Assembly (NCBI GenBank): GCA_903813345.2
Contig: CAIIXF020000004.1
Coordinates: 3,179,525 to 3,243,524 of the forward strand
DNA length: 64,000 nucleotides
Origin: Owenia fusiformis
Lineage: Eukaryota > Annelida > Polychaeta > Sabellida > Oweniidae
Direction: 5' to 3'
Both the position numbers and the translations under genes were made by a program. Below, in pieces: positions 11,665 to 24,400 of the stretch. Below the pieces are notes generated by a model. That model made no database searches and was not told the DNA's origin. It saw only the letters and a list, made by a program, of their open reading frames with translations. Position 1 is the stretch's first letter. Each line of letters opens with the position of its first letter.

Positions 11665-12122
11665 CAGGGCGTTCAGTAAGTAAAACTAATTTTGCTCTCA
11701 AACTTTTATTTCTTGTCTATCATCGTTCAATTTTTCAGTGGACAAGCATCAGACACTTTTCTAACTATCCTGAAAAAATGATCAAGATATAATGAATGAC
11801 AGCAAAATGGTGGTTGTCATAGTAACGCGAATACGGGTTCTGCGGAGCAATTTTATAAGTTCAGAGCATAGTAGATTTTGTTTATGTTAGTTTCTGTCCT
11901 GTCTATATTTCAACCATAGTTCTGTGGCTACTCCACATTTCTACTTTCAAGTTAGCATTCTATTTCATGTTCAAAGTAGTTCCCCTTAGCTTTCACACAC
12001 AGCTGATGTACCCATCCTAGGCTGATATTGGTTAGTTCTGAGAGTTCCCTTACAGTTATACTGCGGTCTTCATCTAACAATTGCCTCAAATGATTCATGT
12101 TAGCCTCTTTGGTTAGAAGGTT
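11665..12122 (-). pseudogene. Truncated mariner copy 2
   Basis: Same structure as the copy at 10579, displaced by exactly 1086 bp, with only a few substitutions. It arose by tandem duplication and not by independent transposition. Confidence 0.8.
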
Positions 12123-13481
12123 GAATTTTTCAGAAAATGTGCTCAATATATTGCTCTAAATGATACAATCTTTGAAATTTTAGAAACTTTTCTGAAAAAA
12201 TGGCGGACATTAAAAGGAAAAAAGATCGCTTTTCAATTCAGTTTTTTTCATTTTTTTCTTTTTCAACAAAAGATATCAAATTTCCCAAGATTGTATCACT
12301 GAGACAAAAATATATTGGGCACATTTTCTGAAAAATTCAAAAGATTCTTCTCAGTGACCTTTCCTAAGCTCCTACTTTTATCTATTTTTCAGTCACAAAT
12401 TTCAGAGGGCTGAAAAAGTAATTTCATCATGTCTAGGGTCATTCTGACCATGGTCATTGTGATCCTGGTCATGTAAATGGTATGTGGAACTAGTTAAACT
12501 GACTGGAGGTCGAAACAGAACTCGGATATCTTGGTTCAAAAAATGTTTGAAATCCAGCATGGTTTTGTCACTTCCTGTTTTGTCATTTCCTGTTGACTAC
12601 CATGGCACCTAAAACCAGTTTAAGAAAAAAGATTAACTATACAAAAACGGTAGATCTACCTGAAATCAGCTGAGTCTCTCTGCCATCCACATGAGTCACA
12701 AAAATGGATGGCGGGGACATGATCATCGATGCAAGCGTGTTGTGACGAATTTTAGTAAGTGGCAAGACATATTAATTTTTTTTCAAAATTATTTTTCTGT
12801 CAGTACATTATCACCCACCCATTTTTCGCAAGATTTAAGTTGTTTCCTCCAATTAACTTACCTGTACACTTGTCCACAATGTCAGTTTACTTTCAATGCT
12901 TAACTTCAACCACTATTCCGAGTGAGATAGACCTATATGCTATAGAAATTACAATGTTTTGCAAAGTTTAAAAAAAGTTCCCTGGAGGCAGCCATTTTGG
13001 GAGTCTCGTTTTAAAAAGTTGTTTCCGGATCCTCGTTGACCCAATTACGGCACGTGTTTCACTTAATTTCTCCAATATACCAGGTTAGTACTACTTTTGT
13101 ATCATCATTCTCTAATCAAGTAAATGAGTAGTAATTCTAGAATAGATTTAACTAGTTTTTATTCCAATCTAAGGCTTAACCACGTAGATATTGGGAGTTA
13201 AAAGTTGAAGCGGGGAAATTGTCATTTCAAAAGTTCGTTTTGCGCACAAATTATATTCATGATTTCTCATTTATAATTCATTAATACCTCAATAAATGTG
13301 TTTGTTATTGTCATATATGTTTATCACATATTATAGAAATTACTTTTGCAACATTATTTTTATGTTTTACAGGGTTTAATGGGTCTTAAACTTTAAATCA
13401 TTTTCACGTAGTAACAATCGCTAGGTCACGTGATATTTCCAATCACATATTCATATATATACACATCAATACATGTTGGGG

Positions 13482-13489
13482 TATAAATA
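13482..13489 (+). promoter_or_regulatory. LTR TATA box
   Basis: TATAAATA sits in a GC-richer context (GGGGTATAAATACGGCCGCA) just before the repeat array. The identical site in the 3' LTR is near 29009. A start about 25-30 bp downstream is inferred. Confidence 0.6.
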
Positions 13490-13544
13490 CGGCCGCAGAG
13501 GTGACTCCACAGACTTTTGCACATTGACTTTCGACGAACGGACT

Positions 13545-16500
13545 TTGTGGCTCGGTATTAGAGGAATTTTTGGAACTACAAAACTTAGTCGTTTTTGCTA
13601 ACTGCAAAACTTAGCTGATTTTTTTGGATCTACAAAACTTAGAAGTTTTCTGCTATCTGAGGAACATAGTCGATCTGCTACATGGGATGACTGACCATTG
13701 ACTATTGACTATTGACTTCTCTTAGCCTGATGGAGTAGCCACTGATGATTATAAGCCATTGATGTGACAACCTTGATGAATATATTGGCTTACTAGAGGA
13801 ATTGTTGGAACTACAAAACTTTGTCATTTTTGCTATCTGCAAAACTTAGTCGTTTTTCTGCTATCTGAGGAACATAGTCGATCTGCTACATAGGATGACT
13901 AACCATTGACTATTGACTATTGACTTCTCTTAGCCTGATGGAGTAGCCATTGATGATTATAAGCCATTGATGTGACAACCTTGATGAATATATTGGCTTA
14001 CTAGAGGAATTGTTGGAACTACAAAACTTTGTCATTTTCGCTATCTGCAAAACTTTGTCGTTTTTCTGCTATCTGAAGAACATAGTCGATCTGCTACATG
14101 GGATGACTGACCATTGACTATTGACTATTGACTTCTCTAAGCCTGATGGAGTAGCCACTGATGATTATAAGCCATTGATGTGACAACCTTGATGAATATA
14201 TTGGCTTACTAGAGGAATTGTTGGAACTACAAAACTTTGTCATTTTTGCTATCTGCAAAACTTAGTCGTTTTTCTGCTATCTGAGGAACATAGTCGATCT
14301 GCTACATAGGATGACTAACCATTGACTATTGACTATTGACTTCTCTTAGCCTGATGGAGTAGCCATTGATGATTATAAGCCATTGATGTGACAACCTTGA
14401 TGAATATATTGGCTTACTAGAGGAATTGTTGGAACTACAAAACTTTGTCATTTTTGCTATCTGCAAAACTTTGTCGTTTTTCTGCTATCTGAAGAACATA
14501 GTCGATCTGCTACATGGGATGACTGACCATTGACTATTGACTATTGACTTCTCTTAGCCTGATGGAGTAGCCACTGATGATTATAAGCCATTGATGTGAC
14601 AACCTTGATGAATATATTGGCTTACTAGAGGAATTGTTGGAACTACAAAACTTTGTCATTTTTGCTATCTGCAAAACTTAGTCGTTTTTCTGCTATCTGA
14701 GGAACATAGTCGATCTGCTACATAGGATGACTAACCATTGACTATTGACTATTGACTTCTCTTAGCCTGATGGAGTAGCCATTGATGATTATAAGCCATT
14801 GATGTGACAACCTTGATGAATATATTGGCTTACTAGAGGAATTGTTGGAACTACAAAACTTTGTCATTTTTGCTATCTGCAAAACTTTGTCGTTTTTCTG
14901 CTATCTGAGGAACATAGTCGATCTGCTACATGGGATGACTGACCATTGACTATTGACTATTGACTTCACTTAGCCTGATGAAGTAGCCATTGATGATTAT
15001 AAGCCATTGATGTGACATCCTGGGTGAATTTATTGGCTTATTTGAGGAAATATTGGAACTACAAAACTTAGTCATTTTTGTTATCTACAAAACTTAGACA
15101 TTTTTCTGCTATCTGGGGAACATAGTTGACTGACCATTGACTATTGACTTCACTTAGCCTGATGAAGTAGCCATTGATGATTATAAGCCATTGATGTGAC
15201 AACTTGGGTGAATTTATTTGCTTATTGGAGGAATTGTTGGAACTACAAAACTTTGTCATTTTTGCTATCTGCAAAACTTTGTCGTTTTTCTGCTATCTGA
15301 GGAACATAGTCGATCTGCTACATGGGATGACTGACCATTGACTATTGACTGTTGACTTCTCTTAGCCTGATGAAGTAGCCATTGATGTTTATAAGCCATT
15401 GATGTGACAACCTTGATGAATATATTGGCTTACTAGAGGAATTGTTGGAACTACAAAACTTTGTCATTTTTGCTATCTGCAAAACTTTGTCGTTTTTCTG
15501 CTATCTGAGGAACATAGTCGATCTGCTACATGGGATGACTGACCATTGACTATTGACTATTGACTTCTCTTAGCCTGATGGAGTAGCCATTGATGATTAT
15601 AAGCCATTGATGTGACAACCTTGATGAATTTATTGGCTTATTTGAGGAAATATTGGAACTACAAAACTTAGTCATTTTTGTTATCTACAAAACTTAGACA
15701 TTTTTCTGCTATCTGGGGAACATAGTTGACTGACCATTGACTATTGACTTCACTTAGCCTGATGAAGTAGCCATTGATGATTATAAGCCATTGATGTGAC
15801 AACCTGGGTGAATTTATTTGCTTATTGGAGGAATTGTTGGAACTACAAAACTTTGTCATTTTTGCTATCTGCAAAACTTTGTCGTTTTTCTGCTATCTGA
15901 GGAACATAGTCGATCTGCTACATGGGATGACTGACCATTGACTATTGACTGTTGACTTCTCTTAGCCTGATGAAGTAGCCATTGATGTTTATAAGCCATT
16001 GATGTGACAACCTTGATGAATATATTGGCTTACTAGAGGAATTGTTGGAACTACAAAACTTTGTCATTTTTGCTATCTGCAAAACTTTGTCGTTTTTCTG
16101 CTATCTGAGGAACATAGTCGATCTGCTACATGGGATGACTGACCATTGACTATTGACTATTGACTTCTCTTAGCCTGATGGAGTAGCCATTGATGATTAT
16201 AAGCCATTGATGTGACAACCTTGATGAATATATTGGCTTACTAGAGGAATTGTTGGAACTACAAAACTTAGTCATTTTGTTATCTACAAAACTTAGACAT
16301 TTTCTGCTATCTGGGGAACATAGTTGACTGACCATTGACTATTGACTTCACTTAGCCTGATGAAGTAGCCATTGATGTGACAACCTTGATGAATATATTG
16401 GCTTACTAGAGGAATTGTTCGAACTACAAAACTTTGTCATTTTTGCTATCTGCAAAACTTATTTATTTTCTGCTATCTACAAAACTTAGACATTTTCTGC

Positions 16501-18090
16501 TATCTGGGGAACATAGTTGACTGACCATTGACTATTGACTTCACTTAGCCTGATGAAGTAGCCATTGATGATTATAAGCCATTGATGTGACAATCTGGGT
16601 GAATTTATTTGCTTATTGGAGGAAATATTGGAACTACAAAACTTAGTCATTTTTGTTATCTACAAAACTTAGACATTTTCTGCTATCTGGGGAACATAGT
16701 TGACTGACCATTGACTATTGACTTCTCTTAGCCCGATGAAGTAGCCATTGAGGATTATAAGCCATTGATGTGACAACCTGGGTGAATTTATTTGCTTATT
16801 GGAGGAATTGTTGGAACTACAAAACTTTGTCATTTTTGCTATCTGCAAAACTTTGTCGTTTTTCTGCTATCTGAGGAACATAGTCGATCTGCTACATGGG
16901 ATGACTGACCATTGACTATTGACTATTGACTTCTCTTAGCCTGATGGAGTAGCCATTGATGATTATAAGCCATTGATGTGACAACCTTGATGAATATATT
17001 GGCTTACTAGAGGAATTGTTGGAACTACAAAACTTAGTCATTTTGTTATCTACAAAACTTAGACATTTTCTGCTATCTGGGGAACATAGTTGACTGACCA
17101 TTGACTATTGACTTCACTTAGCCTGATGAAGTAGCCATTGATGATTATAAGCCATTGATGTGACAATCTGGGTGAATTTATTTGCTTATTGGAGGAAATA
17201 TTGGAACTACAAAACTTAGTCATTTTTGTTATCTACAAAACTTAGACATTTTCTGCTATCTGGGGAACATAGTTGACTGACCATTGACTATTGACTTCTC
17301 TTAGCCCGATGAAGTAGCCATTGATGATTATAAGCCATTGATGTGACAACCTTGATGAATATATTGGCTTATTAGAGGAATTGTTGGAACTACAAAACTT
17401 AGTCATTTTGTTATCTACAAAACTTAGACATTTTCTGCTATCTGGGGAACATAGTTGACTGACCATTGACTATTGACTTCACTTAGCCTGATGAAGTAGC
17501 CATTGATGTGACAACCTTGATGAATATATTGGCTTACTAGAGGAATTGTTCGAACTACAAAACTTTGTCATTTTTGCTATTTGCAAAACTTATTTATTTT
17601 CTGCTATCTACAAAACTTAGACATTTTCTGCTATCTGGGGAACATAGTTGACTGACCATTGACTATTGACTTCACTTAGCCTGATGAAGTAGCCATTGAT
17701 GATTATAAGCCATTGATGTGACAATCTTGGTGAATTTATTTGCTTATTGGAGGAAATATTGGAACTACAAAACTTAGTCATTTTTGTTATCTACAAAACT
17801 TAGACATTTTCTGCTATCTGGGGAACATAGTTGACTGACCATTGACTATTGACTTCTCTTAGCCCGATGAAGTATCCATTGAGGATTATAAGCCATTGAT
17901 GTGACAACCTGGGTGAAATTGTTTGCTTATTGGGAGGAAATATTGGAACTACAAAACTTAGTCATTTTTGTTATCTATAAAACTTAGACATTTTCTGCTA
18001 TCTGGGGAACATAGTTGACTGACTATTGACTTCAATTAGCCTGATGAAGTAACCATAGATGATTATATGCCATTGATGTGCCAACCTGGA
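13545..18090 (+). repeat. LTR minisatellite, ~208-bp units, about 23 copies
   Basis: The phrase CCATTGACTATTGACT recurs about 23 times. Spacing is ~208 bp in the 5' half and ~183-200 bp in the 3' half, where units carry deletions. In the 5' half two unit types alternate (one with ACATAGGATGACTAACC, one with ACATGGGATGACTGACC), giving a ~416-bp higher-order repeat. Short - strand open frames of 61-74 codons recur here only because the DNA recurs. Confidence 0.95.
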
Positions 18091-18227
18091 TAAATTTATT
18101 GAATCATTAACTGAAGTGTAGAATACTTGGAAACTAACAATTATATTGGTGCATATAATTAACAACAACAAGTTTATTTGGACATTTTGAATTTATTTGT
18201 GTATAATTAATGTTATAATATATGTGA

Positions 18228-18233
18228 AATAAA
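18228..18233 (+). terminator. Candidate LTR polyadenylation signal
   Basis: AATAAA lies about 115 bp before the end of the 5' LTR, and again at 33381-33386 in the 3' LTR, where it would end the retroelement transcript. Confidence 0.5.
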
Positions 18234-18348
18234 TTTATATTGTTTGTCGTGTTGTAATTACTGTAAAAACAAGTACATTTAACGTGTACCAAGAAATCCC
18301 AAAGTAACCTAGCCTCCACACTACCTTAAATCGGCTAGTTTGTTACAC

Positions 18349-18366
18349 TGGTGGCAGTGGTGGGAT
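18349..18366 (+). promoter_or_regulatory. Primer-binding site
   Basis: TGGTGGCAGTGGTGGGAT starts two bases after the 5' LTR. It begins with the TGG that pairs with a tRNA CCA end. The rest is close to the complement of the 3' end of an animal tRNA-Leu, by recall and not by search. Confidence 0.65.
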
Positions 18367-18400
18367 ATTGTGACTGCAGACTGCGATACAACATAACAAT

Positions 18401-21400
18401 ATGGAACAAGACACAGGTCTTCCTCCCCCACCACCTGTAGAGAACAAAGGGGACAGTGAGCCTGATAATACGGTTTTTCTAAAGACGGATAAAATGGATA
18501 TAGATTATTCTGGAGCTGGCGAGGACACTATTCATGATGTGAAAGATGACCACAAAAGGAAGGAGTTCCCTAGAGTTGGGCTTCCTAATCCAGGAACCAG
18601 GGCAGACACTTCTGATTCTGATACTGACAAAAAGGGGTTACATGGTCAAATTAGTACAGGATATTGGACTGGAGCTGCGTTCACGGATGCTAAAACCCCA
18701 TTTAACCCCACAACTGGAACTTGGAGAGAGTCTCCGAGGAGGAGGAGGAGGTTTCCTCTTACTTCTACTCTTGCTGAAAGGCCTTGGGCAGGAATGGATG
18801 AGGAAGTTCAGAGGGAACCGGACTTAAGGATGATGGAGGAGAAGATTAAATCTAAAATAGATGTTTTAAGTGAGACGATGATCAATCAGCAGAAACAAAT
18901 GCAACGTTTAGCAGAGACAGTAGTGGAGTCCCAACAAGCTCAGCTGCACAATATTAATAGGATTGCACAGCGAGTTGAAGTCAACAGACAGGAAGTGCAA
19001 ACACAAATGAAAGACTTCCAACAGACCGTAGAGACGTCCATCGTGGAAAAACTACATAGTAGTAGTATGCAACCTGAAGTAGGGTCGATGAATCATGCCG
19101 GTCCGTTTCAGCCATTGTCTGAACCTGCTTTTGACCCTGAGCTCTTGCCTGCGAGTTCAAGGAAGCCATGGAGTTTGAAAAGGCAGGAGAGAATTCATAT
19201 AAATCCCAGCAAATGGAAAGTCAACTCCAGTTCAGATGCCATAAACCCTGGACTTAAAAACTTAGAGAATCAGGGTGCAGTTGGTCGAGGAAATATACCA
19301 AGTACAACTTACAAACCCAGTCTATTGAATCAGGAGGGAGTGAGGGAGGACTTTAAGCCTTCTTCCTTAGGGTTAGCCTCTAGGCCTGGAACAAGCTCAG
19401 CACCTCATAAAGAGGAACCAGTAAATAGAAGTGCAGAGTCCAATTTAACCACGGAATTAATACAGATGTGCTCCAAACTGTGTGATAAATTTGGATCAGA
19501 GAACTTGGGGTCATCTAGTAAAAGTAGGATTAAGCCAGATGTATATAATGGATCCACGCCCTGGCAAGATTATAGAGCCTATTTTGAGATATGTGGAGAC
19601 GTTAACAATTGGACAGAAGAAGATAAAAGACGTTTTTTGGCTACAAGTTTAAGAGGGCCGGCCCAGCAAATGGTTTTGGAGATGGGGCAGGATTACACTT
19701 ATGACCAACTCCTTCTGGCTTTGGAGAAACGTTTTGGCCCAGGCGGCAAGGCCGAAGTGTATGAGGCGGAGTTGGTTGGGAGGATAAGGAAGCCTAAAGA
19801 AACTCTACAAACCCTGGGACAAGACATTAGGAGGCTCACTGCACTGGCTTATCCAGAAATGAGTCGTGCCGCACAGGATCGACTCGCCAGACGAAGTTTT
19901 GAGCAGTCAATATTGGAAGAGGATATAAGGAGGGCGATACATACAAAGGAATGTAATACCTTGGACAAGGCTATTGAGGTGGCACTTAAGGAAGAGTCCT
20001 ATCTGGAATCTGAACGGATTAGGAAGGGGCAAAAACCTAAATATAGTAGAGTAACAGCTATTGAAGGCAAAGAAGAGAATCAAAGTAAACTCACAGCCAT
20101 TGAGACCAAAATTGAAACACTGATGGAGAAAATCACAGAACTGATCTCAAACCAGAACAAGACCGAGCCTGAAACACCAAAGCAAGCTTTTAAAAGGATG
20201 GAATGCTTTTACTGTCACAAGTTAGGACATAGAGCAGCTGAATGCTTTGCCAAGAAACGAGCAGAAGAAAGAGCTCAACAGTCAGGACGAAGTGAGCCAA
20301 ATCAGGCTGCTCCTATAAAATTTATCAATCATCAGGGCCGGGAAGTGCCAGACCAGCCTAATGGCCTCATATCAAGTGAAGTAAGGAAGGTGATCGCAAT
20401 TGGAGAGGTTTGTGATACTCCTATTGCCTTTTTGGTAGACTCAGGAGCTGTTAGGACTGTTTTGAGTGTAGAAAGCTATCGTCGCATGCCACTGGCCAGT
20501 AGACCAAAGCTGATGCCTCCTAATCACGTATTAATCCAGGCAGATGGGGAAGCTTTGAGTATGAGTGGTATGATTCATTGTGTCATTGATGTAGATGGAC
20601 ACCAGGAAGACTTGGATGTTATGGTAGCCAATATAGATTTTGAAGGCATTTTGGGAACCGACTATCTGCATGCTTCCCGGGCTATCATTGACTATCACAA
20701 GAAAGCGATAACTTTTGGGGAGAAGGAAGATAGCTCCACAATGGAAGAGACTCAACAAGCTGAGGATTTGGAAAGTAGGGAGACTTTTGTTATAAAACAC
20801 GCTTCTCTACCTGAAATTGAAGCTGATGTAGATACTCTGAATATCCCTCAGCCCGAAATGGACAGCAGTAATCTCGAAGGGGGCACGGAAGAATTAGCTA
20901 ACAGTCTTTTGTCAGGGAATGGTGACTTCTTTGAGGAAGAGGATTCTGGAAATTCAGTTTGTAAGGAGGTGGTTGATTGTGTTCCAGAAACTCCGTCACC
21001 AACGTCTGAAGAGGATGTTTTTTGTACGCCACCTGATACTCCCATAATTATTCCCGAAACCCCACCAAGCTCTCCAGAATTGATTGATGTCTCTGTTGAG
21101 AATGTGACAAAATCCGACCAGGCAGAAGCCAGTTTACAATCAACCTTATGTATTAGTGCTTCACAAGATGTTGTTGTGGTACCTCCTTTATCAGGGATTT
21201 TAGTAGAGGTTAAACTACAGTCGCCCATGACGGGTGTGGGTATCATTGAAGGACTTATGGAGGATAATGATCTGGAGGCCTTAGAGATTGTGACTACCTT
21301 AGCAAGACCGGGGGAAAATAGCTATATAGAAGTCCGAAACCATAACTTGTTAGAGATGGAGGTGGAATGTGGGGCTACCCTGGGAGTTTTCACTCTAATT

Positions 21401-24400
21401 GAGGACGGTATATATGAAGTGAAGAGTGATTTTGGAAAAGGAAATGTATGTAATCTTTCTAAGGAGGTAGTTGACAAAGAACTTGATTGTTTCACCGATG
21501 AAGAACCTGAGTCCTCATCCCCTTTACCAGAGTTCTTACAAGAGTTAGCCTCAAGAAGCTGTAGTGGTCTGACTACGGAACAGAGTGACCAACTCCGGGC
21601 CTTACTGCTGAGGAACTCTGATGTGTTTGCAAAGGATGACCAGGACTTGGGAAAGACTACTTTAACTCAACATACTATTGATACTGGAAATACTCCCCCT
21701 ATTAGACAGAGATATCGGATGTTACCAAAGTGCCGACAAGAGGAAGTTGATAAGTTGGTAGAGGATATGTTACAGAAAGGTCTTATTGAACCCTCACAGA
21801 GTCCTTGGGCTTCTCCAATAGTATTGGTGAGAAAAAAAGATGGTTCCTGGAGATTTTGTGTGGACTATCGTAAACTCAATGATGTAACAAAAAAGGATGC
21901 TTTTCCAATTCCTCGTATAGATGAAACTTTGGATAGGATGAGTGGGTCAAAGTACTTTAGCACTTTGGACCTGGCTAGCGGTTACTGGCAAGTGTCTTTG
22001 GACCCTGATGCTAGAGAGAAGTCTGCCTTCACTGTGAGGGGAGGTCTGTTCCAGTGGACAGTGATGCCGTTTGGTATGTCAAATGCTCCGTCAACGTTTT
22101 GTAGACTTATGGAACAAGTCCTTGGTGAACTAAGTAATGACGGATCATTAGTCTATTTAGATGACGTCATAATCTTCGCCCCTACCTTTGAGCAAGCCCT
22201 TACCAGACTTGAGCAAGTTTTCAGCCGGTTGCGACGAGCTAGTTTGAAACTGAAGCCTGCCAAGTGTACACTATTTCAGAAGGAAGTTAACTACTTGGGA
22301 CATTTGGTGTCTGGCGAAGGAATTGCCCCAGATCCTAAAAAGATTGAGTGGATGGTAAATTATCCCACTCCCAGGACAGTGAAACAGGTGCGGCAATTTA
22401 TTGGAGGAGCTTCCTATTATAGAAGACACATTGAAAATTTTGCGGGAATTGCTGGCCCATTACATGAACTCACTCGCAAGAATCAAAGGTTCAAGTGGAA
22501 TCAAAACACAGAAGAAGCCTTCAAGGCTCTCAAGGAAAAATTAACGACAGCCCCTATATTATCCTTTCCTCGGGATGACTGCCCATATATCTTGGATACG
22601 GATGCTAGTTATGAATCCTTGGGGGCAGTCTTGTCACAAATACAGGACAATGAGGAGAGAGTCATATACTATGCAAGCCATAGATTGAGTGGTGCAGAGC
22701 GTAATTATTGCGTCACTCGGAAAGAACTATTGGCGGTAGTGCATTATGTGAAGTACTTCCGACAGTATCTGTACGGAGTGAGGTTCACCGTTCGTAGTGA
22801 TCATGGGTCACTACGGTGGTTGACAAACTTTAAAAACCCCGAAGGACAGTTGGCTCGGTGGATACAAATACTGCAAGAGTATGATTATCGACTTGAGTAT
22901 AGGCCTGGTAACAAACATACAAACGCTGATGTTATGTCTAGGCGACCTGAACCATGTCAGCAATGTACTCACTGTGACGAAGAAGTAGTGGAAACAGATG
23001 ACACCGATATAAATTTGGTCACTGTCGCAGTTGCCCCACTTTGGGGACTTTTGGAAATTGCCAAGGCACAAAGAGAAGATCCTGATCTGATGCCAATTAT
23101 CAAGGCTCTGGAGGAGTCTAAAATTAGGCCGGCATGGGAATCACTCAGCTATGAATCTCCTGCCACCAAGCATTATTGGCACCGGTGGAATTCCCTCGAG
23201 ATAAAGGAGGACGTTCTTTGTAAAAGGTGGACGGATGATCAGGGCAAGATTACTCATTTACAGATCTTGGTTCCCTCTCCTATGAAGACGACAGTATTGG
23301 ACATGTGTCATTCTAATCGGGTAGCGGGACATTTTGGTGTCCGCCGTACCTTTTTTAAAAGTCGCCAACGATTTTATTGGTTTGAACAGAGAGTAGATGC
23401 CCGATCCACAGTTCGAACTTGTAGAGCATGTGGTGCCAGAAGGAAGCCTCTGGGTGCTAGAAGGGCTCCTCTTCAAATACAAGGAGTTAGTGGACCCATG
23501 GAAAGATATGCTGTAGACATTCTTGGTCCCTTCCCAGAAACGCCCAGGGGAAATAAGGTCATAATGGTTTGTGCAGATTATTTTTCCAAGTGGGTTGAAG
23601 CTTACCCTCTTCCAAATCAGGAAGCAATTACTGTGGCTGATAAATTAGTGGCTGAAGTAGTGTGTCGTTTTGGGGCTCCGTCGGAGTTGCATTCTGACCA
23701 AGGGCGAAATTTCGAGTCTCATGTCTTCCAACGAGTTTGCGATCTGGTTGGAATTCATAAGACACGGACAACGCCGTTCCATCCACAAAGCGATGGAATG
23801 GTGGAGAGGTACAACCGCACCCTATTGGATACGATTGCAAAGCTATTACAGCCGGAAGACCATCTATACGATTGGGATCTACAAATTCCCTTCGCCTTGA
23901 TGGCTTATAGAACTTCTACACATGAGGCCACTGGAGAGACACCAGCCATGTTGATGTTCGGCCGAGAGTTAAATGTGCCACTAGATTTAATAGTAGATGC
24001 ACAGCCGGAAGTGCAGGAACAGGAAGAGACTGATTATATTTCGGAATTAAGACAAGGACTGAGAGATGCTCATAAACGAGCCGGGGCAGTTTTAAAGAAA
24101 GCTGCCATACGCCAGAAGACCGCCTACGATCGAAGAGTTGGTGGCAAAGGATATCAGAAGGGTGATGCAGTCTGGTATAGGAATAACAACAAGAAACGAG
24201 GTGTATCTCCGAAGTTACAGAGTCAATGGCTGGGGCCTTTTCAGATTTTAGAGAAGTTGTCGGATGTAACATATCGGATCGTAGAATGGGGTAAGTTGAA
24301 ATCCAAGGTTGTCCATTTCGACCAATTGAAGCCATATGAGAGCACCTTACCTAAAGATTGGAGAATACCTGAGAGTCATGATGATGGCATGAAGTTGTCC

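Larger units (their letters stand above)
9951..12740. repeat. 1086-bp tandem triplication
   Basis: Units begin with GAATTTTTCAGAAAATGTGC at 9951, 11037 and 12123, exactly 1086 bp apart and almost identical. Each carries the right half of the foldback element and the first ~458 bp of a mariner element. The third unit is cut at 12740 by the Gypsy element and resumes at 33501, where it runs into the longer mariner copy. The junction AGAAGGTT|GAATTTTTCAG shows a few bases of microhomology. Confidence 0.9.
12741..18347 (+). mobile_element. 5' LTR (5607 bp)
   Basis: U3 is about 770 bp, with a TATA box at 13482. Then comes a tandem-repeat region of about 4.5 kb, an AATAAA at 18228, and a terminal TTACA. 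If transcription starts ~30 bp after the TATA box and polyadenylation follows the AATAAA, the R region would be about 4.7 kb, which is extraordinarily long. Confidence 0.9.

Noticed and set aside
15068-17466. Recurring 61-74-codon - strand ORFs in the LTR (and their copies at 30624-32253)
   Set aside because: They repeat only because the minisatellite unit repeats; they shift and break with unit variants and have no start context or homology.
13545-18090. CRISPR-like array
   Set aside because: Units are ~208 bp with no unique spacers, inside an LTR of a eukaryotic retrotransposon.
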